This document shows, in pieces, positions 8,654 to 17,342 of a stretch of DNA of 64,000 nucleotides; position 1 is the first letter of the stretch; the number at the start of each line of letters is the position of its first letter. Position numbers and translations under genes: made by a program. This DNA comes from Leptodesmis sichuanensis A121 (lineage in GTDB: Bacteria > Cyanobacteriota > Cyanobacteriia > Leptolyngbyales > Leptolyngbyaceae), in the NCBI RefSeq assembly GCF_021379005.1, contig NZ_CP075171.1, positions 4,774,001 through 4,838,000 on the forward strand. Reading direction: 5' to 3'. The notes under the pieces were generated by a model. It searched no databases, was not told the DNA's origin, and was given only the letters and a program-made list of their open reading frames with translations.

Positions 8654-9382
8654 ATGACTCTCAACCGACGCACCTTTTTGTACTTGTTAGGAGCCAGTGC
8701 TGGAGCCGCGGGGCTGGGATTGGCAGCAGAACCAACCTGGGCCGCAGAATCTCCAAAAGGGCCGTTTACCCTGCCCCCCCTCCCCTATGCCTATGACGCA
8801 TTAGAGCCACACATTGACAAAGCCACAATGCAATTTCATCACGACAAGCATCATGCCGCTTATGTCAATAATTTAAATGCTGCCGTCGCTAAGTATCCCC
8901 AATTGCAAACCAGAAGTGTCGAATCCCTGATTCAGAACTTAAACAGTCTGCCCGAAGACATCCGCACGACGGTTCGTAATAACGGTGGGGGGCATCTCAA
9001 TCACACAATGTTTTGGGAAATCATGGGGCCGCAGGCAGGAGGCGCACCTACAGGAGCGATCGCCACTGCTATTAACGAGTCTTTTGGTAGCTTTGAGGAA
9101 TTCAAAAAACAGTTCAATGATGCCGGAGCCAAGCGATTTGGCAGTGGTTGGGCTTGGTTGACCATCGATCGCATGGGTAAACTGCAGGTCAGCAGTACCG
9201 CGAACCAGGATTCTCCCCTGATGGAAGGCCGCTATCCCATTCTGGGCAATGACGTTTGGGAACACGCCTATTATTTGAAGTACCAGAATCGCCGCGCCGA
9301 TTACTTGAATGCCTGGTGGAACGTGGTCAACTGGGAGGCGGTGAACCAGCGACTGAGACAGGCGAAGGTATCGATTGGCTAA
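8654..9382 (+). CDS. sodA: exported manganese superoxide dismutase
   Basis: 242 residues. Converts superoxide to peroxide and oxygen. Residues 1-31 are a signal with the twin-arginine pattern [17 protein letters not shown] and an AWA-like cleavage site (TWAAES), so the mature enzyme should act in the periplasm or thylakoid lumen, or stay membrane-anchored. Metal ligands appear in [15 protein letters not shown] and NDVWEHAYY. The manganese form is favoured over iron by STANQDSPL near the C-terminus. The upstream gap contains a short CATGACC heptamer run at 8529-8551. Membrane-targeted Mn-SODs are known in filamentous cyanobacteria. Confidence 0.92.
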   Translation: MTLNRRTFLYLLGASAGAAGLGLAAEPTWAAESPKGPFTLPPLPYAYDALEPHIDKATMQFHHDKHHAAYVNNLNAAVAKYPQLQTRSVESLIQNLNSLPEDIRTTVRNNGGGHLNHTMFWEIMGPQAGGAPTGAIATAINESFGSFEEFKKQFNDAGAKRFGSGWAWLTIDRMGKLQVSSTANQDSPLMEGRYPILGNDVWEHAYYLKYQNRRADYLNAWWNVVNWEAVNQRLRQAKVSIG

Positions 9383-9587
9383 GCCACAAGCTGGCAGCCT
9401 AAAGCAAACCCCGAAAAGTCAGGAACTAACCCTTACCTGGGTCGCCCATTGTGGCTGATTCATCCGGCTCAGATGTCGGATGGGAATGGCTTGATGCGAT
9501 CGTTCAACCAGAAAATACCATCCTGAAATTTGAGCTTGATAGAATAACAACACACTGACTTAACAAGTATTAACTTGTCCAGAATCG

Positions 9588-9920
9588 ATGGATATTGGAG
9601 TTTCTTCGACCGAAGTATTTAACCTGCATGTTTTGTTGGAGCAAACAGAGACAGGGCGAATGATTGCTTCGATCGCCGAATTGGCAAACTGCCAGGTCGA
9701 AGCAGACACCCGCAAAGAAGCGCTGGCAGCTATTCAAGACTTGGTGAGCGATCGCTTAAACAATGCTGAGGTTGTACCGCTGACTGTCCCCCTCAAGCAA
9801 TTGGATCGAGACAATCCGTGGACAGAGTTTATTGGCATGTTTGCAGACGATGCCGAGTTTGCAGAAATGGCAGCAGAATGGCAGGTAGAGCGGGAACAGG
9901 ATGAAGATGACCAGGCATGA
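9588..9920 (+). CDS. putative antitoxin partner of the following PIN-domain toxin
   Basis: 110 residues, acidic at the C-terminus (EREQDEDD). It overlaps the downstream PIN gene by 4 bp (ATGA), the usual arrangement for antitoxin-toxin pairs. The N-terminal half (VLLEQTETGRMIASIAELANCQVEADTRKEALAAIQDLV) resembles the small HicB-like beta-alpha fold often paired with nucleases in cyanobacteria. DNA-binding domain not evident. Function is inferred from context. Confidence 0.7.
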   Translation: MDIGVSSTEVFNLHVLLEQTETGRMIASIAELANCQVEADTRKEALAAIQDLVSDRLNNAEVVPLTVPLKQLDRDNPWTEFIGMFADDAEFAEMAAEWQVEREQDEDDQA

Positions 9921-10351
9921 GCCTTTGGATTTTGGATACAGACCACGTTTCGTTGGTATTGGCAGGACATCTACAGGTTAGCCGTCGAGTTGCAGAATTA
10001 GGAGCAGATGTCGCGATTACCGTTGTGTCTGTTCAGGAGCTTTTTAACGGTTGGGTTGCGCGGATCAATCAAGCAAAGGAGATTGAGGATTTTGTCCGCT
10101 TATACGGCAAATTGAGCCAGACGATCGCCTTGTGCGGGCGAATCCCTATTGCAGCATTTGATCAGGTGGCTGGCGATCACTATCAACAAATGATGATCAA
10201 TACGCCATCGTTGTCAAAAAGGCGCTTGCAAAAAGATATGCGAATTGCGGCAATTGCACTTTCAACTGGAGCGATTCTGGTCACCCGTAACTATCGAGAT
10301 TTCTCTCTGGTTCCAGGATTGCTATTGGAAGATTGGACTCAAGTCAGATGA
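9917..10351 (+). CDS. PIN-domain type II toxin (VapC-like ribonuclease)
   Basis: 144 residues. PIN-fold acidic residues are visible: LDTDHVSLV at the N-terminus, VVSVQELFNGW, and the C-terminal KDMRIAAIALSTGAILVTRNYRDFSLVPGL. VapC-type enzymes cut RNA, often tRNA or rRNA, and are neutralised by the antitoxin encoded just upstream with a 4-bp overlap. The RNY/DF ending is the common cyanobacterial variant. Whether this pair is active cannot be read from sequence. Confidence 0.85.
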   Translation: MSLWILDTDHVSLVLAGHLQVSRRVAELGADVAITVVSVQELFNGWVARINQAKEIEDFVRLYGKLSQTIALCGRIPIAAFDQVAGDHYQQMMINTPSLSKRRLQKDMRIAAIALSTGAILVTRNYRDFSLVPGLLLEDWTQVR

Positions 10352-10727
10352 GCGAGCGCTGTTGCAGCAGGAGCGATCGTCCGCCAAAATCCAAAACCTG
10401 AAACCCAGGATGTCTTTATCCTTCCCCATCTCCCCCACCCCCTCACACCCCACACCCCTTCTCAAAATCACCGTCTTACTTTTGCAGTTTCTCAATATGC
10501 AGACATGATCCTCAAGAGTGATGCGATCGCACTCCGGATCTGATTAAATCAGTCCAGTTTGCTTCAGAAAGCTGAGATCCTTAAAACTTTCGATTATTTG
10601 GTATTCAGAGAGACAATTTACGAAAAGATCTGAATAACTCTTTTCATGTCCAGAACTGTAGTTTCTTTAATGGGTCACTCCGGTTTGTTGGACTGAGTTT
10701 AGTTCGTTCTGCCTTCAGGAGACTGTC
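10352..10727. other. intergenic region upstream of the lipoprotein operon
   Basis: 376 bp. Near 10425-10465 it contains C-rich CCCCACC/CACACCCC sequence of the low-complexity type seen elsewhere in the window. The remainder is unremarkable; AGGAG lies just before the lipoprotein ATG at 10728. No RNA gene or riboswitch recognised. Confidence 0.5.
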
Positions 10728-11348
10728 ATGAAATCGATTCGTTGGCGCAGAATACTTACCCCTCTATTTCTCTGTTTATTATTGTTCGTCACGGCCTGTC
10801 AGCCCAATCCACCGTCTCGCTATTCCCAGGTGCAAAAGGAAACCTCTGGTCGGGGTGCTCCGGCTGCTGTGTCAAAAGTGGCTGAGCGGGGGTCTACCTT
10901 CAATGAATTCTTCCCCAGAAAAGTGAAAGGCTACGACATTGTTCCGGCTCAGGAGAAGAAGGGTTTTGCTGAATACAAAGTCAATAAAGATGGCAAAAAT
11001 GTAGCCATGATTTCGATTAGTGACACCACCAGTCTGCCCAGTGCTGCCGCGAAGTACCAGACGGCCACCAGTAAAATTGCTGGGTATCCCGCTGTGGATC
11101 AGGGCACGAACGCGACGGGGATTCTGGTGAATGGCTATCAGGTGAAAGTGCTATCCCGTGACCCTTCCTTTACCCGAGACGATCGCGTCGCCTGGTTGCA
11201 AAAAGTTGACCTGAAAGGCTTGGCGAAACTGAAGCCGGCCCTGGCTCCAACCGCCTCAAAACCGGTCACGGCTCCTTCTGTGACACCCAAAACTCCAGCC
11301 TATCCTCAAAGGACAACGCCAGTACTGACTCCTCAGCCCGCTGGTTGA
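10728..11348 (+). CDS. lipoprotein A (tandem paralog)
   Basis: 206 residues. An N-terminal hydrophobic segment ends in the lipobox LFVTAC, so Cys24 should be lipidated. The domain from about 30 to 180 (NPPSRYSQVQKETSGRG, FNEFFP, VPAQEKKGFAEYKVNKDGKNVAMISI, SAAAKYQ, IAGYPAV, DPSFTRDDRVAWLQKVDLKGLAKLK) is shared with the next gene at very high similarity. A Pro/Thr-rich C-terminal tail (about 182-206) is unique to this copy. Family unknown. Preceded by CAGGAG. It leads a three-gene plus-strand run. Confidence 0.8.
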   Translation: MKSIRWRRILTPLFLCLLLFVTACQPNPPSRYSQVQKETSGRGAPAAVSKVAERGSTFNEFFPRKVKGYDIVPAQEKKGFAEYKVNKDGKNVAMISISDTTSLPSAAAKYQTATSKIAGYPAVDQGTNATGILVNGYQVKVLSRDPSFTRDDRVAWLQKVDLKGLAKLKPALAPTASKPVTAPSVTPKTPAYPQRTTPVLTPQPAG

Positions 11349-11376
11349 TCCCTGTTTCTGTGTCTTACCTTTAACT

Positions 11377-11883
11377 ATGCCTGCTACGTCTCAAAAAATT
11401 TTCATTCCTGCTGTTCTAAGTTTGGCGCTGGTTGTGGGAGCGTGTGCCCCTGAGCCGCCATCGCGGTACGACCAAGTGCAAAAAGAAACCTCTCAAAAGG
11501 GAAGCTCTGCTGTTTCTAAGGAAGCCGTAAACGGTAGCCAATTTAATAAATTTTTTCCGAAGTCAGGCAATGGGTACTCCGTTGTTCCGTCTCAGGAGAA
11601 AAAAGGCTTTGCCGAACATAAGGTCAACCGAGGGGGCAAGAATGTCGCGGTGTTGTCAATTAATGACACGATTAGTAACCCCTCAGCGGCTGAAAAGTAT
11701 CAGCAAAGTACCACCAAAATTGCTGGCTACCCGGCATTACCACAAGGACAAACAGGAACAGGAGTGCTAGTGGGCGATCGCTTTCAGGTGAAAGCTCAAT
11801 CCCGTGATCCCTCCTTTACAGCGCAGGATCGCGTTGCCTGGATTCAAAAATTTGACCTGAATGGTCTATCCAAACTGAAATAA
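11377..11883 (+). CDS. lipoprotein B (tandem paralog)
   Basis: 168 residues with lipobox VVGACAP and the same domain as the preceding gene (PPSRYDQVQKETSQKG, FFPKSGNGYSVVPSQEKKGFAEHKV, VAWIQKFDLNGLSKLK). It ends right after the shared domain and lacks the proline-rich tail of its paralog. The two genes are 28 bp apart and clearly arose by tandem duplication. Function unknown; both should be exported and membrane-anchored by lipid. Confidence 0.8.
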   Translation: MPATSQKIFIPAVLSLALVVGACAPEPPSRYDQVQKETSQKGSSAVSKEAVNGSQFNKFFPKSGNGYSVVPSQEKKGFAEHKVNRGGKNVAVLSINDTISNPSAAEKYQQSTTKIAGYPALPQGQTGTGVLVGDRFQVKAQSRDPSFTAQDRVAWIQKFDLNGLSKLK

Positions 11884-11895
11884 GGAGCTCCGATT

Positions 11896-12780
11896 GTGAG
11901 TAAACCCATTTTTGAACTGGTAGATGAGCTACCCACAGGGGGTCTGACGGTGACTGCCCTGCGATCGTTGGATTTTCTCCTTCCCGGCCAATGGCAAAAT
12001 CTGACCGGATTTGACAATACGATTCGGGCCGTCACCGGAGAAACCGACGAAAGTTTAATTCAACAAATTGGCGAACGAGCTGTTGCCCTCTACAACGACA
12101 AGTCTCAGGGCTATCAACGGGCACTCTGGCTCTATGAAACCGTAGAATCCGGATCCGGCTTACTGGGTACAGCAGCCTTAGCCAACCGGATTGGTCAGGA
12201 TACCTTTCTGGGCTTCCTCAAAAATATCACCCCCAAACCGGAAAAGGCGCAAAGCATTGACCTGTGCGTCAAACTGGTGACGGAACTGGTAGCCTTTTGC
12301 CAGATTAACGGCATTCCAGGAGATAGCATTGGTGATTTCCTGGCTGCTCTCGGCGACTACAGCGGCGAATCCCTGATGCGGATGGCAGCCCTGGTTTGCT
12401 TTGACGGAGTGATTCCCCTGGGGCCGGCCTTTGCCGAAAAAGCACTGTCTATTTTTCAGGGAACCAGCCCCCAAGAGTTAGAAGGTAATCAAACATTCAA
12501 GAGCGTTCAGGAACTGATTCCTGGCAATAACCCATCCGAAAAGGGCGGCTTTATTGCCCAAAGTTTTGACTCCACAAAAGGTTGGATGCAAAACTTTGTC
12601 AATTCCAATAATGTCACCCGAGAAGGGCTAATGGGTCGCCTGAAAGGATTCATCGATTTCACGGATGATAAAGCAGACTACCTGGGTGCCTTACTGGATA
12701 TGAACGTCAAGTATTACCGCCACACGGGGATACAAACTCTGGCTCGCCGTCTGATCGAACGTGCTGTTGCTGAGATTTAG
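11896..12780 (+). CDS. conserved hypothetical protein, 294 aa
   Basis: GTG start with AAGGAG eight bases upstream, 12 bp after lipoprotein B, so almost certainly co-transcribed. The product is soluble and mostly helical, with no signal or membrane segment: ELPTGGLTVTALRSLDFLLPGQW, GYQRALWLYETVESGSGLLGTAALANRIGQDTF, and a C-terminal DFTDDKADYLGALLDMNVKYYRHTG. It resembles conserved cyanobacterial proteins of unknown function. The stop codon abuts a truncated mobile-repeat copy (12779-12967), which may have reshaped its 3' end. Confidence 0.75.
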   Translation: MSKPIFELVDELPTGGLTVTALRSLDFLLPGQWQNLTGFDNTIRAVTGETDESLIQQIGERAVALYNDKSQGYQRALWLYETVESGSGLLGTAALANRIGQDTFLGFLKNITPKPEKAQSIDLCVKLVTELVAFCQINGIPGDSIGDFLAALGDYSGESLMRMAALVCFDGVIPLGPAFAEKALSIFQGTSPQELEGNQTFKSVQELIPGNNPSEKGGFIAQSFDSTKGWMQNFVNSNNVTREGLMGRLKGFIDFTDDKADYLGALLDMNVKYYRHTGIQTLARRLIERAVAEI

Positions 12781-12967
12781 GGTTGAACGGTGATCCGTTC
12801 CAGACCCTGGTAGAACTCATTCAGTGGTTTAGCCTCAATCTGTGGCATCCCACCAGCCAACCCTTTCGGGGGGTGTGGGGGAGATCGGACCCCACGTAGC
12901 GGGGGACCGGGGGGAAGTCCCCCGGATCTAGACTTGGGGTTGTACCAAGATGTGTGTACACAGTAGC
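12779..12967 (-). repeat. truncated copy of the 326-bp MITE found at 37436-37761
   Basis: On the minus strand from 12967 the sequence starts with the terminal repeat GCTACTGTGTACACACA and runs at roughly 90 % or better identity along the left 185 bp of the element at 37436. Homology stops at the stop codon of the preceding gene; the right half and right terminal repeat are missing. Landmarks shared by both copies include GGGGGACTTCCCCCCGGTCC and CCAGGGTCTGGAACGGATCA. Confidence 0.85.
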
Positions 12968-13376
12968 TCCTGTGGGAGAGGTCCAGGGTGAGGGCAGACT
13001 TGACGAAGGTTTCAAGCAAGTCGCACATTGCGTCAGTAACGAAGCTCCAATAACTCGGTGTTTTCCGAAATTGGAAAGCGACTTGCCTGAAAAGCCAAAG
13101 CTTTCTGGCTAAGGTTTCTTTATTCTGAAAATGAAAGTAAAACCAATCATAGTCTTTTTATCTACCTTGGATTATTCCAATAAGGATGCTTTCTTAGGGT
13201 GCCCTCTCCTAGCTAATGCCCCCTAGTTGCTGCCATTTTAAAGCTACCGGGTGAGCACTTCCCTTTGATGTTTATCATCAGGATGCTGTAATCGAGCAAA
13301 TTAGCCCTATCGTTTCCAGACGATAGTTGCTGAGCCCACTTAACCCCCACTTAACCTCAAGGAGTGGGGGTTTTTT
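12968..13376 (+). ncRNA. structured intergenic region, candidate small RNA
   Basis: No ORF is convincing. The region holds a 9-bp inverted repeat GCAAGTCGC/GCGACTTGC (13016-13024 and 13078-13086), a small TGATG/CATCA hairpin (13266-13280), and a perfect 7-bp hairpin CTATCGT/ACGATAG (13307-13326). It ends in a strong intrinsic terminator at 13344-13376 that belongs to no plus-strand protein gene. That pattern suggests an independent transcript. I could not match it to 6S, tmRNA, RNase P, SRP RNA or Yfr families by eye. No clear promoter identified. Confidence 0.35.
13344..13376 (+). terminator. intrinsic terminator
   Basis: Stem CCCCCACT (13344-13351) pairs with AGTGGGGG (13363-13370) around an 11-nt loop, directly followed by six T. 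It reads in the plus direction, ending the structured intergenic region, and faces the stop codon of the minus-strand DUF928 gene. Confidence 0.85.
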
Positions 13377-13381
13377 AATGA

Positions 13382-14122
13382 TTAGGGAGTAAACCAGTAC
13401 ACTCTACTGTTTTGCAAGAGTGCTCGTTCAGAGGGATTTAAGGCAACTTTGTTCAATAGAGAAAGCTGCAAGTCTTTCAGTTCAGTCAGATCTGTACGCG
13501 GGCTAAAGGCCACGCTGAGGCTGTCGTACCAGAGGTTGGCCTGGGCATACAGTTGAGCCTGTTTAGCCCGATCGCGTTGTTGCCGAAGTTGACTTTTCAG
13601 GTGGGGTTGGATGGCTACTACCTGCAGTTCAGATTCAGCAAACAGGTTGCCAGAGGGACTATCAGGATTGCAGATTAGCTCCACCTGCCAGCGGTAGTTT
13701 TTGCCAGGAGTTAATTCTGGCATGGTGTGATCCGGGGGAAGTACCATGATCCCCGGTGTACTTTTGAGGCGATCGCCCTTGATTTCCTGAACCAGTTGAA
13801 ACCCAGTAGCAGTCTGCTCATAGAGGCGAAACTCCATCGGTAGACCAGCCGCATCCCGGACAAACCAGGCAAAGGTAGGCCGCAAAGAAGCTGTTTTTCC
13901 GGGCTGTTGGTTTGGAGCTAACAAAATGAGGGCTGGCACACCCGCTGGTGCAGGCATCGTCATGGAACCGCAGCCTCGTGTTCCGGTTGAGCGGCCACTG
14001 GGAGGAGCCTTGTCATCGGCAGACCAGGCAATAGATGGGAAGAGACCCAATCCAACCAATGTCCCTAAAATTAGCCAGGACATTCGCCGCGATCGCCCAG
14101 AGTGGGCACAAGTATCATGCAT
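13382..14122 (-). CDS. DUF928 protein
   Basis: 246 residues; a second start at 14083 (MSWLILGT) would leave a cleaner signal peptide ending at SIAWSAD. The body matches the cyanobacterial DUF928 pattern: PALILLAPNQQPGKTASLRPTFAWFV, LYEQTATGFQLVQEI, PGIMVLPP, LTPGKNYRWQVELICNP, then a helical TPR-like region. Probably periplasmic. DUF928 genes are typically near CHASE2 proteins, and here the CHASE2 kinase stop is 21 bp upstream. Function unknown; an extracytoplasmic partner of the sensor is an inference from context. Confidence 0.85.
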   Translation of the reverse strand: MHDTCAHSGRSRRMSWLILGTLVGLGLFPSIAWSADDKAPPSGRSTGTRGCGSMTMPAPAGVPALILLAPNQQPGKTASLRPTFAWFVRDAAGLPMEFRLYEQTATGFQLVQEIKGDRLKSTPGIMVLPPDHTMPELTPGKNYRWQVELICNPDSPSGNLFAESELQVVAIQPHLKSQLRQQRDRAKQAQLYAQANLWYDSLSVAFSPRTDLTELKDLQLSLLNKVALNPSERALLQNSRVYWFTP

Positions 14123-14143
14123 AGTTGTTGTGGGGGCTATAGA

Positions 14144-16132
14144 TTAAAATTCGGGCGGTATCTGAGAATCCGATTTCTGTTGTCTTAATTTGGAGTGTGG
14201 AGCAAGCAAAGGGAACACAAAGCGTTTCGCCAGAATTCGCCACCAGGGTTGTCTGAGTTTCCAGGTTAGCTCGCAAACAGTACCCTGGGGATTGTGCATC
14301 TGCCGCCGAAAGCTGCCTCCCAGCGATCGTGCTAATTCTCTGGCCTGATCAGTACCTCGTCCAATTCGGGTTCTACTTAACCCTGCAAAATATTGAGTAC
14401 CGTTGTCAATGATTTGCAATGAATAGTGATTGTTGTCTAGTTTACAGACCACATCTAAGTAAGTTGCTTCAACCGCGTGCTTGCCGACATTACATAGAGC
14501 CTCTTCGAGAAACAGACATAATCCCTGCTTCTGATCTGCATCCAGAGGACAATCATTCAGCGGGGTAAAGTCCGGTGGAATAAAGGTTTTAATTGTCCAA
14601 AATCCTGGTAAGTTACGTTTGAGCGTGCTGTCATAAACTGCGTACAGCAACTCATCCATCGGTTGATTCAGGTCTGAAACTGCTCCAGTCACCCAAGCCT
14701 GCTGCATCGATTCATAAACCATCCGCAGTTCCTGATTCAGGTCCTGAAGCTGCGATCGCAACTGGCTGCCAGAGGGTTCCTCATCTAAATTGCGTAGAAT
14801 TGCTGCCAGGGTTTGTAATGGGCCATTGTGAACGGCATCATAAGTACGCTTGAGAGTCAAACTACGTTGCTCAACCAGGACTCGAAAGTCTCGATCGAAG
14901 AAGGAAGTCGTCAGACCCGCGGCAACCAACGCCAGCAAGGCAGGAACCAGAGGCACCCACCAGCTTAACAGCAGCAGTCCATAGCCCAGGCCGATCAAAC
15001 AAAGACTGGCGATCGCAAGACTGAACAAGGTTTTCCAGGGAGATTGCAGAATTAACCCCAAGGTAATGCCTAATAATCCCCACAGGAGAATCCAGACATA
15101 TTCCACGTTATCTGGCCAAGCCTGTAACAGGGGGCGTTTCCCCAAGGCGGCATTAATGAGTTGACTCACCGCATGGGCCTGGTATTCCACTCCATAAATG
15201 ATTTGATAGTGATCCGAAGAGCCTAACGCATTGGACAGAATAGTTCCTTGAGTGGCTGACGTGAGAAAGTTGTCATTCACGCTGGTAGCTGTCATGCCAA
15301 TTAGAACCACTCGATCGCGAATCCAATCTGCTGCAAATTGCTTGCGTAAGACATCCATCAGGGAAAGAATGCGAAATGGTTGAGGATGGCTGCGAAAATT
15401 CAGCAAAATCTGATTACCGCCCGCTTTAGCTCCGACATAGCCCCCTGTATTAGCTTGAAACCGGGGCAGCGCTACAGTTCCCAAATAAATGGGATCACTG
15501 GCTCGTGCTCCAGGTTGGAAGGGAATCCCTTCCGCCCGAAGATACAGGGCTGCCAATCGGAGCACCATCGAATATTTCACCTCTCCAGAGTCTACTTTGC
15601 TGGCCAATAACCCTCGTCGCAATTTCCCATCTGCGTCCAAAACAGCATCCACCATTCCCACTTGTTCCGGTGGTAGCTCTGGCGGAGGCTTGACAGTCAG
15701 GCTGGTTTGCCCGCCCAGAACCGCCTCAATGCCAATTAAGTTCGGGCTATTTTGGAAGACGGTGGCTAAGGCGGCCCGATCGGGCGTTTGTGTTAAATCC
15801 CGGAATAGATCCAGTCCGATCGCACGCGGGTTAGCCGTTTGCAAAATATTTAACGCATCCGCCAAACTTTGATCCGGAATGGGATATTTGCCCAGCGTTT
15901 TGATGTCCTGCTCGTTAATACCAACAATGACCACCTGTGGGTCGGGGGATTCTACTGGACGAACCTTCAACAATTGGTCAAACGCCATCCACTCCAGCAC
16001 CTGCAGAGAACCCGTAACACGCGCCAACAACACACAGGCCACCACCACCAATCCTGGTAGCAGGCCAACGCGCCAGACCTTCGCCTGCTGTTTAACCTGT
16101 GCCCAGACCTGAGGTGAGTCTTTGAAGTTCAT
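14144..16132 (-). CDS. CHASE2-domain sensor histidine kinase
   Basis: 662 residues from the ATG at 16132 (MNFKDSPQVWAQVKQQ). The open frame continues 28 codons upstream to 16216, but that part is heptanucleotide repeat sequence. Order: one N-terminal membrane helix, an extracytoplasmic CHASE2 domain (DPQVVIVGINEQDIKTLG to VVLIGMTA), three closely spaced membrane helices (about 360-450 counted from the upstream start), then a HisKA_3-like region with DAVHNGPLQTLAAILR (phospho-acceptor His) and a diverged ATPase domain (N box EEALCNVGKHA, G box DNGTQYFAG). It lies in one strand run between the NarL-type regulator and DUF928. Confidence 0.88.
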   Translation of the reverse strand: MNFKDSPQVWAQVKQQAKVWRVGLLPGLVVVACVLLARVTGSLQVLEWMAFDQLLKVRPVESPDPQVVIVGINEQDIKTLGKYPIPDQSLADALNILQTANPRAIGLDLFRDLTQTPDRAALATVFQNSPNLIGIEAVLGGQTSLTVKPPPELPPEQVGMVDAVLDADGKLRRGLLASKVDSGEVKYSMVLRLAALYLRAEGIPFQPGARASDPIYLGTVALPRFQANTGGYVGAKAGGNQILLNFRSHPQPFRILSLMDVLRKQFAADWIRDRVVLIGMTATSVNDNFLTSATQGTILSNALGSSDHYQIIYGVEYQAHAVSQLINAALGKRPLLQAWPDNVEYVWILLWGLLGITLGLILQSPWKTLFSLAIASLCLIGLGYGLLLLSWWVPLVPALLALVAAGLTTSFFDRDFRVLVEQRSLTLKRTYDAVHNGPLQTLAAILRNLDEEPSGSQLRSQLQDLNQELRMVYESMQQAWVTGAVSDLNQPMDELLYAVYDSTLKRNLPGFWTIKTFIPPDFTPLNDCPLDADQKQGLCLFLEEALCNVGKHAVEATYLDVVCKLDNNHYSLQIIDNGTQYFAGLSRTRIGRGTDQARELARSLGGSFRRQMHNPQGTVCELTWKLRQPWWRILAKRFVFPLLAPHSKLRQQKSDSQIPPEF

Positions 16133-16133
16133 G

Positions 16134-16213
16134 GGGGATCGGGGATCGGGGATTGGGGATTGGGAATTGGGGACACTAATCCAAAATCCAAAATCGCAAA
16201 TCCAAAATTCAAC
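16134..16213. repeat. heptanucleotide tandem repeats upstream of the CHASE2 gene
   Basis: Two types of 7-bp unit lie next to each other: GGGGATC/GGGGATT with a GGGAATT variant (16134-16172), then AATCCAA-type units (16179-16212). Both are the STRR class known from cyanobacterial intergenic DNA. They occupy the space between the 72-bp repeat and the CHASE2 start. Confidence 0.85.
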
Positions 16214-16284
16214 CAAGGCCAGCTAGAGAACGGTCATTTTCCGATCAGAGAAACTCCGCTTCTGGACTTGGACAAGGTTTAAAC
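16211..16284 (-). repeat. 72-bp dispersed hairpin repeat, copy 1
   Basis: On the minus strand it reads AAACCTTGTCCAAGTCCAGA..., then TTTCTCTGATCG and ends CTAGCTGGCCTTGGTT. Ends pair with each other (CCAAGTCCAG with CTGGCCTTGG). Other copies lie at 17243-17316 and 51121-51190. This copy sits between the stop codon of the response regulator and the CHASE2 gene. Confidence 0.9.
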
Positions 16285-16290
16285 ATACTG

Positions 16291-16962
16291 CTAGCTCAAT
16301 AAGCCCAGCCTTCTGGCCGCAATTTCAATTTGAATCCGTAGATCCTTATCAGGCTCATCATAAACGCCCAATGCATCCTGTAGACGCACCCAGTAATTGC
16401 GAACGGTACGATCGCTAACTTTCATCCGTTCGGCGATCGCTTTATCCGTCAAGCCTTCCTGATATTTCAGAGTTAACACTTCCAGCCAGCGTCGGTCAAA
16501 TTCCGATCGGGCACGCAACTCGAGAGGCAAATAAATCGATCCCCGTAGAGCAACATCTACTAATCGCAGCATTTCCCGAATCGGCAGGGATTTATCCATT
16601 GCAGCAAACCCACCTTCATAGGCATTGATGCTGGGTTTGAGTTGTACCAGTGGCTTGATGTTGGTGCTTAACACCAGAATATTGGGAGCCAGCTTGCTTT
16701 CCAACAGCATTTTCAGGAATCGCATGCCCACTTCCGATCTGGCTGGGGTTTGAGGCTGCTCCGGAATACTCAGATCTAACACAATCAGCGTTGGGTGATA
16801 GAGCTTGATTTGCGTTAAAGCCGTCTGCAAATCTTGAGCCGTCAATATTTCTGCGGTTGCGTATTCTCGACGTAGCGCAGGAACGGTTCCCTCGAGAATG
16901 GCCTCATGGTCATCCACAACCAGAAAGATTTGCCTGGGCGACTCTGTAGTGCTCTGACTCAT
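16291..16962 (-). CDS. NarL/FixJ-type response regulator
   Basis: 223 residues. Receiver domain with acidic pocket VVDDHEA, phospho-acceptor Asp63 in VLDLSIP and conserved Lys in AAMDKSLP; LuxR-type HTH at the C-terminus (LEVLTLKYQEGLTDKAIAERMKVSDRTVRNYWVRLQDALG). It precedes the CHASE2 kinase on the same strand by 158 bp and is probably its partner. Inverted copies of the 72-bp repeat lie on both sides of this gene (16211-16284 and 17243-17316). Target genes unknown; DUF928 is a reasonable candidate for shared function. Confidence 0.92.
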   Translation of the reverse strand: MSQSTTESPRQIFLVVDDHEAILEGTVPALRREYATAEILTAQDLQTALTQIKLYHPTLIVLDLSIPEQPQTPARSEVGMRFLKMLLESKLAPNILVLSTNIKPLVQLKPSINAYEGGFAAMDKSLPIREMLRLVDVALRGSIYLPLELRARSEFDRRWLEVLTLKYQEGLTDKAIAERMKVSDRTVRNYWVRLQDALGVYDEPDKDLRIQIEIAARRLGLLS

Positions 16963-17342
16963 GGTTTTCTATGGCATGGGAGGCTTGCCTTCAGTGTAAA
17001 GCGATCGCCCAGAAAAGAACCCTCCAGCCTCCGTAAGTCTTTTTCCAAATTTGGAAGGCAGAGCGGCGGCTATTCATACCATTTTGGATTTTGGATTGGC
17101 GATTTTGGATTAACTGTCCCTGGGTCATAGCCTATAGCAAGGAACGCGCATGACTATCACCCTATACTAATGAAGGGCAACTGGTAACTCCAAACGCTCA
17201 GCCGTGTGGTTTGCATCATCTTATTCAGCAATATCCAGCTTTTAAACCTTGTCCAAGTCCAGAACCGGAGTTTCTCTGATCGAAAAACGACCGTTCTCTA
17301 GCTGGCCTTGGTTAAATTTTCAACTCTTGACTCTTATCTGCC
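16963..17342. other. divergent intergenic region between response regulator and narM
   Basis: 380 bp. Contains TTTTGGA heptamer repeats (17081-17112) and the second copy of the 72-bp hairpin repeat (17243-17316). I looked for an NtcA box (GTA-N8-TAC) upstream of narM and did not find a convincing one. Confidence 0.6.
17243..17316 (+). repeat. 72-bp dispersed hairpin repeat, copy 2
   Basis: Plus-strand copy of the repeat at 16211-16284, differing at only a few positions. It ends 26 bp before the narM start codon, so the hairpin would lie in or near the narM leader. Confidence 0.9.

Noticed and set aside
16133-16216. 28-residue N-terminal extension of the CHASE2 kinase
   Set aside because: It translates heptanucleotide repeats (VPNSQSPIPDPRSP) and precedes the expected start at 16132.
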